Source: Lachnospiraceae bacterium
GTDB taxonomy: Bacteria > Bacillota > Clostridia > Lachnospirales > Lachnospiraceae
Reading direction: 5' to 3'
NCBI GenBank assembly: GCA_014804355.1
Contig: JAAUZY010000054.1
Span: 1 to 60,958, forward strand
DNA: 60,958 bases
In this document: one piece after another, positions 17,263 to 26,172 of the stretch
Layout of the letters: each line of letters begins with the position of its first letter
Numbering within the stretch: the stretch's first letter is position 1
Notes under the pieces: generated by a model
Database searches by the model: none
The model's input: the letters and a program-made list of their open reading frames with translations, nothing else
Told to the model about the DNA's origin: nothing
Translations under genes and position numbers: made by a program

Positions 17263-19527
17263 CTATTTTACCGCTTTCTTCACAAACTTCGTGCGGAATA
17301 CATACCACATTGCACCTGTCAAACAGATAGATGAGTAAGTACCACAGACGATACCTGCAATCAGCGGGAGCGCAAACTCCCTGATGGAAGATACGCCGAA
17401 TACTTCCAGAGCCGCCACCATAAAGAAGGTAGTCAAAGATGTAAAGATACTCCTCGACAGCGTCTGTGAAATACTCTTATTTACCATATCCTGTAAGGAT
17501 TCTCTGTCCTTCTTATCCCGCAGATTCTCACGGATACGGTCGAAGATAACAATGGTTGCATTGATGGAGTAACCCACGATCGTCAGCATACATGCAATGA
17601 AGGTATTGCCTACGGATATTCTGACAATCGCGTAGAACGCCAGAACCACCAGTACATCGTGAATCAGTGCGATTACGGAGCTGGCACCGAAACGGATGTC
17701 CTTAAATCTGAACCAGATGTACAATAACATAAGGATCGTTGCTACAACAATGGCCTTAATCGCATCCGCCTGCATCTCTGAACTGACGGTTGCGCTGATG
17801 GTTTCTGCCGTGATACTGCTCTCATCCACGCTGAAATTCGTCACCATCGTATCTGCAAACTGCTCTCTCTCCTGTACATTCAATGTCCTCGTCTTAATAA
17901 TAACCTGATTGGAACCTGCCACCTTAGTGGTCTGTACATTACCGTCGCCCGTGATATCCTCGATCAGCGGAACGATCTGTGCGTCGATCTCTTCGATGCT
18001 CATATCCTCATTCAATGTCATGGTGGTAGAAGTACCGCCCACGAAGTCAAGGCTGTAATTGAGCGGCATATCTATCTGGGCTTTGTTGACACCCATCACG
18101 ACAAAACCAATCAGAATCACTGCAACAGACAAGCCGAAGAACATATTTCTCTTAGACAGGAAGTCAATGGTCTTCTTCTCTTTGCCTACACCGTAAGCCT
18201 TCTCACTCTGGATTCCTACCGCGTACAGCGCATTGATTAAGAACTTCGTGATAAACAGCGCCGTGAACATGGATAAGAATATACCTAACATCAACGTAAT
18301 GGAGAATCCTTTGATCGAACCGCTTCCCATAAAGTAGAGCACGATCGCCGCGATCAGGGTCGTAATGTTACCGTCCAGAATCGCAGACAACGCTTTGCTG
18401 AAACCGATCTTAATGGAAGACTGTACCGTCTTACCGGTCGCCAGCTCCTCTCTGATACGCGCAAAGATTATTACGTTCGCATCCACTGCCATACCGACGG
18501 AAAGAATAATACCCGCGATACCCGGCAGGGTTAATGTCGCCTCAAAAGCATATAACAGAATCACCATCAGTTCCGTATACAGGCAGAGCGCCAGAGACGC
18601 TGCCAGACCGGAAACATAATATACCGCAATCATAAACACTACTACCAGAGCAAAACCTACTGCCGCAGCGATCAGGCTGGAATGGATTGCCTCGGAACCG
18701 AGCTGGGCGCCTACCACGTTGGAACGCAGCTCCTCAAGCTCCAGCTTCAGGCCACCGATACGGATTGTGGAAGCAAGCTGCTGCGCTTCCTCCACGCTGT
18801 TCTGTCCCGAGATCACCGCATTGCCGTCGGTGATGACAGCCTTTACGTTCGGTACGCTGACTAATTCCTCATCATAGTAGATAGCGATCGTTTCACCGTT
18901 ATCATAAGCCTTCTGGGTCGCTTCCGCAAAAGCCTCTGTTCCTGCCGCATTCAGCGTCAGCGCAACGACATTCTCCACATTTCCCATGGAATCCTGCTGT
19001 GCTCTCGCCTGCGCATCCTCTACTTCCGTACCTGTCAGGACAATAGAGCCGTCGGCTATCAGCTCGTCGATCGTCTTATTTAGCGCATACTGCGGAACAA
19101 AGTTTCCATCCGCATCGATACCGTAACCCAGATCATAGTTATTGTTGCCTTCGCTGTCAGTCTGCGCGATAAAGTACAGACTTCCGGGTTTACCTAATTC
19201 TTCTAAGATCGCATTGGCATCGGTCACTCCGGGGATCTCGATATTGATCCGGTCGTCACCTTCCTGATATACCTGCGCTTCCGTGCTGTATCCGTCAACA
19301 CGCTGCTGTAACTTATAGATCGTATCGCTCATATCTTCGGCGCTGGGCTTGCCTTCACCTACAACCTGATAAGTGATGCTGACACCGCCTGCCAGATCCA
19401 ATCCTAATTTAATGCTGGAGGCTGAGCCGGACTTGTCCGCTCCCACGCCGAAGACTGCCGTGTATCCGAGCAGCCCCAGTATCAGGGCAAATACGATCAA
19501 ACCTATAACCGCTCTGCTTTTTTTCAT
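17263..19527 (-). CDS. secDF: Fused protein-export subunits SecD-SecF
   Basis: RND-type membrane protein of 754 residues that uses the proton gradient to pull exported proteins through SecYEG. The SecD half has a signal-anchor helix (7-27), the motif LGLDLAGGVSITYQV, a large extracytoplasmic domain and five further helices. The SecF half begins near the second anchor (NMFFGLSVAVILIGFVVMG) and has LDFVGGTSTTM and its own helix bundle. The fusion is common in Firmicutes. It overlaps scfB by ATGA, so the SCIFF maturase and SecDF are translationally coupled. Confidence 0.96.
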   Translation of the reverse strand: MKKSRAVIGLIVFALILGLLGYTAVFGVGADKSGSASSIKLGLDLAGGVSITYQVVGEGKPSAEDMSDTIYKLQQRVDGYSTEAQVYQEGDDRINIEIPGVTDANAILEELGKPGSLYFIAQTDSEGNNNYDLGYGIDADGNFVPQYALNKTIDELIADGSIVLTGTEVEDAQARAQQDSMGNVENVVALTLNAAGTEAFAEATQKAYDNGETIAIYYDEELVSVPNVKAVITDGNAVISGQNSVEEAQQLASTIRIGGLKLELEELRSNVVGAQLGSEAIHSSLIAAAVGFALVVVFMIAVYYVSGLAASLALCLYTELMVILLYAFEATLTLPGIAGIILSVGMAVDANVIIFARIREELATGKTVQSSIKIGFSKALSAILDGNITTLIAAIVLYFMGSGSIKGFSITLMLGIFLSMFTALFITKFLINALYAVGIQSEKAYGVGKEKKTIDFLSKRNMFFGLSVAVILIGFVVMGVNKAQIDMPLNYSLDFVGGTSTTMTLNEDMSIEEIDAQIVPLIEDITGDGNVQTTKVAGSNQVIIKTRTLNVQEREQFADTMVTNFSVDESSITAETISATVSSEMQADAIKAIVVATILMLLYIWFRFKDIRFGASSVIALIHDVLVVLAFYAIVRISVGNTFIACMLTIVGYSINATIVIFDRIRENLRDKKDRESLQDMVNKSISQTLSRSIFTSLTTFFMVAALEVFGVSSIREFALPLIAGIVCGTYSSICLTGAMWYVFRTKFVKKAVK

Positions 19528-20936
19528 AATGCTTTCTCCTTTTCTTCATCGGCAAGCGCCGCTTTTATCATGATTGCGCACTCGACACGCTTTCTCTGCA
19601 ATTCACAGCCAAGGTCGTAAGAGCCGTTAATATTACCGCTGAAATGATAGGCATTGGCCGCACAGCCGCCGCTGCAGTAGAACTTCGCGAAACAGTCCTT
19701 ACACTTCTCCTTTGCATAGACATTACATGTTTTAAAAGTATCTCTGATATCTGTGCTGACAATTCCCTCGTCCACGTTACCCATCAGGAATTCTTCCTGT
19801 CCTACAAACTGATGGCAGGGATAGAAGTCTCCCCAGGGGGTTACCGCCAGATACTCTGTTCCCGACCCGCAGCCTGACAATCGCTTCGCCACGCATGGGC
19901 CACCCTCTAAATCTATCATAAAATGAAAGAAATTGAAACCTTTTCCTTCTTTTTTTCTTCGAATATATTCCAGTGCCAGCTTATCATACTCCTCAAGGAT
20001 AGCGGGAACATCCTCCCATCGAAGCGCATAATCCTCCGAATCCTCCGCAACTACGGGCTCCACAGAGATCTGCTCGAATCCCTCATCCGCCAGATGTCTG
20101 ACATCCTCCGCAAAATCCAGATTGTTTCTGGTGAAAGTGCCTCTCACATAGTAATTCATCTGATTTCTGCTCTCTGCTACCTTCTTATATTTAGGAACCA
20201 CCTCGTCATAGCTGCCCTGCCCGCCTCTGCGTGGGCGCATCAGATCGTGAATCTTCTTCCTCCCGTCTACGCTGAGAACAATATTGGCCATCTCCCTGTT
20301 GGCAAACGCAAGCACTTCATCGTCCAGAAGTACACCATTGGTCGTCAGGGTAAAACGAAACTTCTTATGATATGGCTCCTCCAGACTTCTGCCGTAAGCC
20401 ACCAGATCTTTGACCACCTGCCAGTTCATAAGCGGCTCCCCGCCGAAGAAGTCCACTTCAAGATTGACCCGGTTCCCGGAATTATGCACCAGAAAATCAA
20501 GCGCTTTCTTGCCCACCTCATAACTCATGAGCGCTCTTCTGCCGTGATACTCGCCCTCCTCGGCAAAACAGTACTTACAGGCGAGATTACAGTCGTGGGC
20601 AATATGCAGGCAGAGCGCCTTCACTACCGTCTGCCGGTTCTTGAATTCACCGATATATTTCTCATAAATATCTTCGGTGTAGAGCATACCCGCTTCCTTC
20701 AGTTCCAGAATCTCTCCCACCGCCTCCTGTAGACTCGCAGGCTCCATGGTGCCTCCGTCCCCTGCCAGTTTCTTTACGGCATATGCCGCGATCTCCTGCA
20801 CCCCGTTAAGTCCCTGTGCAAGTGCCTCTTCCACAAACGGTATCACACGATATGCCGTCTCGTCCACCACATGGACGGAACCGCTGTTGACATCCAGCAC
20901 GATATGATACCCGTTGCTTATATATTGATGTACCAC
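19524..20936 (-). CDS. scfB: SCIFF maturase, radical SAM/SPASM thioether-forming enzyme
   Basis: Radical SAM enzyme of 470 residues that installs cysteine-to-alpha/beta/gamma-carbon thioether links in the SCIFF peptide. Residues 1-90 look like a PqqD-type peptide-recognition domain. The cluster motif is Cys116-x3-Cys120-x2-Cys123 (CNLACKYCF). A SPASM domain with two auxiliary clusters occupies the last 120 residues (CGSGTEYLAVTPWGDFYPC, CKDCFAKFYCSGGC). It starts with GTG behind AAAGGA. It is downstream of scfA and overlaps secDF by 4 nt, the known clostridial arrangement. Confidence 0.96.
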   Translation of the reverse strand: MVHQYISNGYHIVLDVNSGSVHVVDETAYRVIPFVEEALAQGLNGVQEIAAYAVKKLAGDGGTMEPASLQEAVGEILELKEAGMLYTEDIYEKYIGEFKNRQTVVKALCLHIAHDCNLACKYCFAEEGEYHGRRALMSYEVGKKALDFLVHNSGNRVNLEVDFFGGEPLMNWQVVKDLVAYGRSLEEPYHKKFRFTLTTNGVLLDDEVLAFANREMANIVLSVDGRKKIHDLMRPRRGGQGSYDEVVPKYKKVAESRNQMNYYVRGTFTRNNLDFAEDVRHLADEGFEQISVEPVVAEDSEDYALRWEDVPAILEEYDKLALEYIRRKKEGKGFNFFHFMIDLEGGPCVAKRLSGCGSGTEYLAVTPWGDFYPCHQFVGQEEFLMGNVDEGIVSTDIRDTFKTCNVYAKEKCKDCFAKFYCSGGCAANAYHFSGNINGSYDLGCELQRKRVECAIMIKAALADEEKEKAL

Positions 20937-20954
20937 TTTTTATTTCCTTTCTCC

Positions 20955-20993
20955 TGTGTCGCTGCTTATACACGCATAATAAGCAGCGACACA
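20955..20993 (-). promoter_or_regulatory. Perfect 14-15 bp hairpin between scfA and scfB
   Basis: Arms TGTGTCGCTGCTTAT and ATAAGCAGCGACACA with a 9-nt loop stand between precursor and maturase. The scfB ribosome binding site begins right after the 3' arm. There is no U-run, so it probably protects the upstream scfA message from 3' exonucleases or limits readthrough. A third partial copy of the arm (TCGCTGCTTA, 20997-21006) could form an alternative pairing. Confidence 0.7.
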
Positions 20994-21039
20994 AGATCGC
21001 TGCTTACGCTTCCTATCATTTTAACTGAAACAGAATCAC

Positions 21040-21183
21040 TTATCTTGCCTTCTCACAGCTCTGGTTTCCTACCGTGCAGGATGTCTTGCAGGCTGACTGA
21101 CAGGATGTCTGGCACTCGCCGCATCCGCCCTTCTTCATGGATTCTTTCAGATCTCTTGTGCTTAAAGTCTTGATATGCTTCAT
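21040..21183 (-). CDS. scfA: SCIFF ranthipeptide precursor (six Cys in forty-five)
   Basis: 47-residue peptide beginning MKHIKTLSTRDLKESMKKGG, followed by a Cys-rich core with Cys21, 24, 28, 32, 36 and 43 and a basic tail. This is the classic SCIFF pattern, the substrate of ScfB and nearly universal in Clostridia, where related ranthipeptides have been linked to quorum-type regulation. The start has a GGAGG site at 8 nt. The six-cysteine count, length and position beside scfB make the call secure. It has its own promoter at 21280. Confidence 0.97.
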   Translation of the reverse strand: MKHIKTLSTRDLKESMKKGGCGECQTSCQSACKTSCTVGNQSCEKAR

Positions 21184-21279
21184 ACCTGTATCCTCCTTCA
21201 TGTATTATCATATTCTTCATTCGTCTTCAGTATGATACCGGCCGTCCGCACAGTACGCGATGCCGTCATAACTTTATGT

Positions 21280-21308
21280 AGTATACCATAGTTTTTGTGA
21301 TACGAAAA
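21280..21308 (-). promoter_or_regulatory. Extended -10 promoter of scfA
   Basis: TGGTATACT on the minus strand (TATACT at 21280-21285) is an extended -10; the -35 region is weak (TTTTCG at 17 nt). The leader to scfA would be about 90 nt. It separates scfA from the membrane-protein gene. Confidence 0.65.
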
Positions 21309-21342
21309 GTGTTTTTATCATTTTTTTATGTCCGCGGCTGCT

Positions 21343-21717
21343 CTAACTGATCATCCCGCCCAGCATACCGCTGCCGGCGCAGAGTAAGAAGACCGTTACC
21401 ATATTTCCCGCCACATCCTGAAGCCCTCTGTTCACGATGAACGACACGACCACCAGAATCACATAATAGGCAACTCCCATGGCAAGTCCCCACAGGAATT
21501 TACGTCTGGCCGCCCGTTTGCCCGCAAGCAGTCCGATCGCAAAAGTGACCGCTATGTAAATGCCGATGATACTAAGGGACACCACCTTCTCGGACAGTCC
21601 GAACCGATACAACATAAAAGCGAGCAGTAACAACAGCCCGGCCGTCAGTATGTATGCCGCCAGCATGCATTTAGTAATAAAAATCACTTTCTCCGTATAG
21701 ATTTCCTTTTTCCCCAT
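21343..21717 (-). CDS. TIGR04086-type four-helix membrane protein
   Basis: 124-residue integral membrane protein with four hydrophobic segments (about 15-36, 45-63, 72-92, 100-122). It has a basic cytoplasmic loop (AGKRAARRKF) and a Gly-rich end (AGSGMLGGMIS). It resembles the TIGR04086 family, often found next to SCIFF and sec genes in Clostridia; function unknown. The ATG at 21717 is chosen for its GGAGG site; an earlier ATG 25 codons upstream lies in the flanking repeat. A role in SCIFF export is conceivable but only from position. Confidence 0.85.
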   Translation of the reverse strand: MGKKEIYTEKVIFITKCMLAAYILTAGLLLLLAFMLYRFGLSEKVVSLSIIGIYIAVTFAIGLLAGKRAARRKFLWGLAMGVAYYVILVVVSFIVNRGLQDVAGNMVTVFLLCAGSGMLGGMIS

Positions 21718-21758
21718 ATTACCTCCGTTTCTGCCAACGTGTGAAAAATAACGTAAAC

Positions 21759-21890
21759 GTAACTGTTCAGTACCTTCACAGTTGCGATGCAAAATCCATC
21801 CTAAATTGTCTTCGAAAATGGGATTTTGCTCGCTGAATCATATTCTTACGGTCTCAGCAGTAAATGCTTCGACCTGTACTGAATAGTTAC
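21759..21890. repeat. GTAACTGTTCAGTA palindrome, long copy
   Basis: 132 bp with 15-nt end arms GTAACTGTTCAGTAC and GTACTGAATAGTTAC. An inner hairpin (GCAAAATCC/GGATTTTGC) separates a left module (CAGTACCTTCACAG) from a right module (GAATCATATTCTTACGGTCTC and GTAAATGCTTCGACC). The right module recurs at 45091 and the left at 41708. It fills the divergent gap between the TIGR04086 gene and the corC promoter. Confidence 0.8.
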
Positions 21891-21931
21891 ATATAAACTT
21901 ACTAATTATATATTCCGCGCTAAGGAAAAAC

Positions 21932-21961
21932 TTGACACATTCTTATGTTCCATAGTAATAT
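21932..21961 (+). promoter_or_regulatory. Sigma-A promoter of the CorC-like gene
   Basis: Consensus TTGACA (21932-21937) and TAATAT (21956-21961) with an 18-nt spacer. A perfect 12-bp palindrome, CTGTAATTACAG (21964-21975), begins at the expected start of transcription and could be an operator. Confidence 0.8.
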
Positions 21962-22016
21962 TTCTGTAATTACAGCGACATGCGTAACATATTATACATA
22001 AGGAGTGAACATTTCA

Positions 22017-23309
22017 TTGGATACCACAGGTGTCATACAAATCATAACATTGTTGGTTCTCGTTTTTTTATCAGCATTCTTCTCTTCTGCCGAAACAGCC
22101 TTTTCGACAGTCAACCGTGTACGGCTTCGTACACTTGCCCAGGAAAACAATAAGGGTGCCGCCAGGGTTCTCGCCATTTTAGATCAGTACGGCAAAATGC
22201 TAAGCGCTATCCTGATCGGAAATAATATCGTTAACTTATCGGCTTCTTCTGTTGCGACCACCTTTGCGATCAGAGTATGGGGCAGCCATGCGGTCGGTAT
22301 CATGACCGGCGCTCTCACCTTCGCCATCCTGATCTTCGGCGAAATCATACCGAAGACATGGGCCATGCAACGGGCTGAGTCCATTACCCTCATATACAGC
22401 GGACTGATCCGCACGCTGATGACAGTGCTGACTCCGCTCATATTTATCATTGACAAATTCTCCAACTGGATACTGCGCTTCTTACACATCAGTTCCGAGG
22501 GGAATAATTTCAGCATCACCGAGAAAGAATTAAAGACCTATGTGGATGTAAGCCATGAGGACGGTGTCATTGAATCCGATGAACGGGAACTGATCTACAA
22601 TGTATTTGACTTCGGCGACACGGTTGCCAAGGATATCATGATCCCCCGCATCCAGATGACCACCATTTCCCTCGATGCTTCCTATCAGGAACTGCTGTCC
22701 ACTTTCCAGGGCTCCATGTTCACGAGAATTCCTGTCTATGAAAGCGATCCTGATCATATCATCGGTGTGGTTAATATTAAAGATTTCATTCTGGTGAAAG
22801 ATAAAGAGAAATTTCAGATCAAGAAGATACTGCGCGAAGCATATTATACTTATGAATATAAAAGTGTGTCCGATCTGTTGATGGAGATTCGTGAGAAATC
22901 CTTAAGCATCGCCTTCGTTTTAAGTGAATACGGCGCTACCGTAGGCATGATCACCATGGAAGACATGATCGAAGAACTGGTCGGCGAGATCCGTGACGAA
23001 TACGATGCCGACGAAGAAGAACTGATTCAGGAAATGGATGACGGCCAGTATCTTGTTGTGGGCAGCATGAAGCTAAACGACATCAATGACGCCCTGAATA
23101 TCGAATTAGATTCCGAAGACTATGATTCCATCGGCGGGCTGATCATCGAGAAGCTGGAACGTCTTCCGGAAGATAAGGAAACCATCCTGTTAGACAACGG
23201 CATATCCCTGCAGGCGGACGGCGTGCAGGATAACCGCATCGTGAAAGTACTGATTACTCTGCCCTCTGAAGACGAGCAAGAAGAGGAAGAAGCTCCTGAG
23301 GAGTCTTAA
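22017..23309 (+). CDS. CNNM/CBS/CorC-domain transporter (hemolysin C family)
   Basis: Membrane protein of 430 residues. It has an N-terminal CNNM membrane domain (three to four helices, about 1-150), a CBS pair (near DIMIPRIQM to GMITMEDMIEELVGEI) and a CorC/HlyC C-terminal domain, ending in an acidic tail (SEDEQEEEEAPEES). Family members move or control Mg2+/Co2+. TTG at 22017 is preferred: AAGGAG lies 11 nt before it but touches the GTG 12 nt upstream. Its end overlaps the opposing HAD gene by 56 bp. Confidence 0.92.
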   Translation: MDTTGVIQIITLLVLVFLSAFFSSAETAFSTVNRVRLRTLAQENNKGAARVLAILDQYGKMLSAILIGNNIVNLSASSVATTFAIRVWGSHAVGIMTGALTFAILIFGEIIPKTWAMQRAESITLIYSGLIRTLMTVLTPLIFIIDKFSNWILRFLHISSEGNNFSITEKELKTYVDVSHEDGVIESDERELIYNVFDFGDTVAKDIMIPRIQMTTISLDASYQELLSTFQGSMFTRIPVYESDPDHIIGVVNIKDFILVKDKEKFQIKKILREAYYTYEYKSVSDLLMEIREKSLSIAFVLSEYGATVGMITMEDMIEELVGEIRDEYDADEEELIQEMDDGQYLVVGSMKLNDINDALNIELDSEDYDSIGGLIIEKLERLPEDKETILLDNGISLQADGVQDNRIVKVLITLPSEDEQEEEEAPEES

Positions 23310-23922
23310 TCATATTCTCCTTACGCGCGCCGGCGGCAAAGAGCTGGTAGTCTGTCCGAAATCCCCATGTAACGCTGATACATGTCATGGGCACATTAGC
23401 CGCCGTCTGCAGATCCACTTCGGAATCTCCCACATAGACGGCCCTTCGCGCATCCGAACCAAGTTCATTAAGCGCCCGGTATACCATATCGGGCGCCGGT
23501 TTTCTTTGTGACCCTTCCCGGTCTCCATGAAATTCCTGCACATATTTCCCGAAGAATTTAGCGCCCAGCTGCTTCACGGCCTGATCGGGTTTATTAGACA
23601 CGACCGCCATGCGGTAACCTGCCTCTTTCGCTGCTCTAAGCATCTGTGTTACTCCCGCATAAGGCGCGGTTTTGTCCTCACAATGCGCCGCATAATGCTC
23701 CCTGAACAGCTCTAACATCTCACGGTATGCCGGATCATCACTGCCCTGCGGTACCGACCGTTCAATCAGCTTCGCCGCACCGTTTCCGACATAGCTTCTG
23801 ACCTCTTCAAGCGTATGCACAGGATATTCGTATGCCGCCATAACGCAATTCACACTGTCGGTCAAATCTTCTAAAGTATTTAATAATGTCCCGTCCAAAT
23901 CAAAAATTATCGTATCCTTCAT
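23254..23922 (-). CDS. HAD-superfamily phosphatase, phosphoglycolate-phosphatase-like
   Basis: 222-residue HAD hydrolase with motif I FDLDGTLLNT (nucleophile Asp9), motif II VVSNKP, a Lys region at QRKPAPD and motif IV VGDSEVDLQTA. It is subclass I, with a helical cap between motifs I and II, as in Gph/PpaX. The ATG at 23922 follows the histidine-kinase stop directly (TAAAATG) with GAGG inside the end of that gene, so the two are coupled. A GTG 4 codons earlier is less likely. Exact substrate is unknown. Confidence 0.92.
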   Translation of the reverse strand: MKDTIIFDLDGTLLNTLEDLTDSVNCVMAAYEYPVHTLEEVRSYVGNGAAKLIERSVPQGSDDPAYREMLELFREHYAAHCEDKTAPYAGVTQMLRAAKEAGYRMAVVSNKPDQAVKQLGAKFFGKYVQEFHGDREGSQRKPAPDMVYRALNELGSDARRAVYVGDSEVDLQTAANVPMTCISVTWGFRTDYQLFAAGARKENMIKTPQELLPLLARLQRAE

Positions 23923-23923
23923 T

Positions 23924-26164
23924 TTAATCCTCACTTTTGCCCACGTCTGTTACACATACAGACTCCGCCGGAAGATAACGCATAAGCAGCTGTTCCAGCA
24001 TAGTTCCCTCGATGGGTTTCGCCAGATAATCGTCGAATCCTTTCTCCAGATACATCTCCCGAACGCCCGCCATGGCATTGGCCGTCAGCACGATCACTGC
24101 TGCCTCCCTGCTTCTGTTATCCGGCATGGCTTTCATTCCGGCAAGCGTCTCGATCCCGTCCATGCCCGGCATCATGTGATCCAGAAGGATCACGTCATAG
24201 CGTTCCTTCGCCACACACTCCAGACACTCGCTGCCGCTCTGGGCAAAGGTGACCTGCACTTTCGTCTTCCGAAGCAGTCCTCTGATCACGGTAAGATTGA
24301 CTTTATTGTCATCCACTGCCAGTATTTTCGCATCCGGCGCCGTGAACATCGGCGTATTCTTGCGGTGTCCCTCATGTCTGACTGACTCTTCCTCCAATGA
24401 ACCGACTGTCTCCATACCGACTGCCTTCTGCGGCAAACGTACTGTGAAGGTAGAGCCTTCTCCGAACACACTCTCCACTTCCACGGACCCGTGCATCAAC
24501 TTTACAAGCCGGTCCACGATACTGAGACCCAGTCCTGATCCCTCTATGGTATGTACCTCTTCTTCATTGACACGATCGAATTTATCAAACAGCCTGCCGA
24601 TATTCTCTTCCTTGATTCCGATACCGGTATCCTTCACCGCAAAAGTGAGCTCAACCACATCCTCCTTCACACGTTGATAAGAGACTTTCAGCGTCACGCT
24701 GCCCTTCATCGTGTATTTGACTGCATTAGTCAAAATATTGAGTATAATCTGGCGGACTCTCACCTCGTCCCCCAGCAGACGATCCGGCGTATCCTCCGGC
24801 ACTTCGAATATCAGTGCAAGCCCTTTATCCTCGGCGCGCATATGACATTCCATCCGGAGCGCCTTAAGCATGCCTTTCAAAGAATAGACTCCCTCGACCA
24901 CTTCCAGCATGCCCGACTCGATCTTGGAAAAATCGAGAATGTCATTGATCAGCACCAGAAGCGTCTTACTGGCATCCTGTATATTTCCCGCATACTCTAA
25001 GACCGCCGCGTCATCACTTTCCCTGAGGATCATCTCATTCATACCCATAACGGCGTTGATCGGCGTTCTGATCTCGTGGGACATATTGGCAAGAAATACG
25101 CTCTTCGCCTCATTTGCCTTATCCGCACGCTGCTTCTCCCTGCCCACTCTCTCCAACATGCGCACACGCTCTGTCACATCATGCACGATTACAATATAAC
25201 CGATAATATCCTTGTAGTCGTCATAGATCTTATCGATTGAGATACTGCATATATTATTCCGTTTCCAGCAGCGTGCCTCCACTCTGTTCTTATTGCCGCG
25301 GAACCGGAACGCATTATGGTCCAGCTCAAAAATATCGCTCAACTGCATCTTGCGGCACTCTTCCGCGCTCATGTCCAGAAACAGGGTCGCGCCGTTATTC
25401 ACAATACACAGCCGCTCCGCCTCATCAAACAAAAATACCGGCTCGTCCACGGAATAGTACACAAACTCAGACATATTCTCAAGCGTCATCCTCGTCCTGT
25501 TATGGAACAGATATGTCCTGTACAGCACAACACAGCCGAAAAACTGCCCGATCGTACAGCCCGGGAATGCGGCAAATCCCGCCATCTGCATAATCGTATC
25601 CAGCGCGCACCCGAAGCACACAACACAAATGCATAAAAGCAGCGAATAGGCAACGACCCTGTCCCGCCTGCGTATACTTCTGCGCAACATATAGATCGCG
25701 ACACATGCCATGTTAACCGCCGCAATTACGCAGTACGCCGTATATGCCACACTCCATACTCCGAAAACGAACCGGTATGACATGCCATATGTCGTCATCT
25801 CGAATATCATATTTCTACGCTGTATCATAAAGGGAAATAGAATAACACCCAGCCAGATAAAACCAACGGTCCACTGCTTCAATCTGCCGCGCACATTTGA
25901 CCAATAGACCACCATGTGCGTGTTGCATATAAGCAGTCCGAAGATATGGAACATCCCAAGCGCACGCATGAGCGCCGCCTTATCCTGATCTGTCTGGATC
26001 AGCACAAGTCCCATACACAGACTCCACCCCGCGCTCAACATCGCCGCCGTGAAATAAATCCTGTCGATCCGATTCTCCCTGATTCCTTTGCGCAGGATAG
26101 AATATCCTATGATATATGTGATCACAGCGAAATTATAGATCAGGAAAAACATAAAATATTTCAT
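23924..26164 (-). CDS. Hybrid sensor histidine kinase (7TM-PAS-HisKA-HATPase-REC)
   Basis: 746 residues. The first ~215 form seven membrane helices of the histidine-kinase N-terminal type, followed by a PAS-like domain (about 225-340) and a short coiled coil. HisKA has the phospho-acceptor in FLANMSHEIRTPINAVMGM. The ATPase has GTGIG and GSGLGLSIV. A C-terminal receiver has VDDNKVN and phospho-acceptor Asp in ILLDHMMPGMDG. No HPt or output regulator is encoded nearby, so the relay partner is elsewhere. It starts 8 nt after the sseB-like gene. Confidence 0.95.
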   Translation of the reverse strand: MKYFMFFLIYNFAVITYIIGYSILRKGIRENRIDRIYFTAAMLSAGWSLCMGLVLIQTDQDKAALMRALGMFHIFGLLICNTHMVVYWSNVRGRLKQWTVGFIWLGVILFPFMIQRRNMIFEMTTYGMSYRFVFGVWSVAYTAYCVIAAVNMACVAIYMLRRSIRRRDRVVAYSLLLCICVVCFGCALDTIMQMAGFAAFPGCTIGQFFGCVVLYRTYLFHNRTRMTLENMSEFVYYSVDEPVFLFDEAERLCIVNNGATLFLDMSAEECRKMQLSDIFELDHNAFRFRGNKNRVEARCWKRNNICSISIDKIYDDYKDIIGYIVIVHDVTERVRMLERVGREKQRADKANEAKSVFLANMSHEIRTPINAVMGMNEMILRESDDAAVLEYAGNIQDASKTLLVLINDILDFSKIESGMLEVVEGVYSLKGMLKALRMECHMRAEDKGLALIFEVPEDTPDRLLGDEVRVRQIILNILTNAVKYTMKGSVTLKVSYQRVKEDVVELTFAVKDTGIGIKEENIGRLFDKFDRVNEEEVHTIEGSGLGLSIVDRLVKLMHGSVEVESVFGEGSTFTVRLPQKAVGMETVGSLEEESVRHEGHRKNTPMFTAPDAKILAVDDNKVNLTVIRGLLRKTKVQVTFAQSGSECLECVAKERYDVILLDHMMPGMDGIETLAGMKAMPDNRSREAAVIVLTANAMAGVREMYLEKGFDDYLAKPIEGTMLEQLLMRYLPAESVCVTDVGKSED

Positions 26165-26172
26165 ATGTGCTC

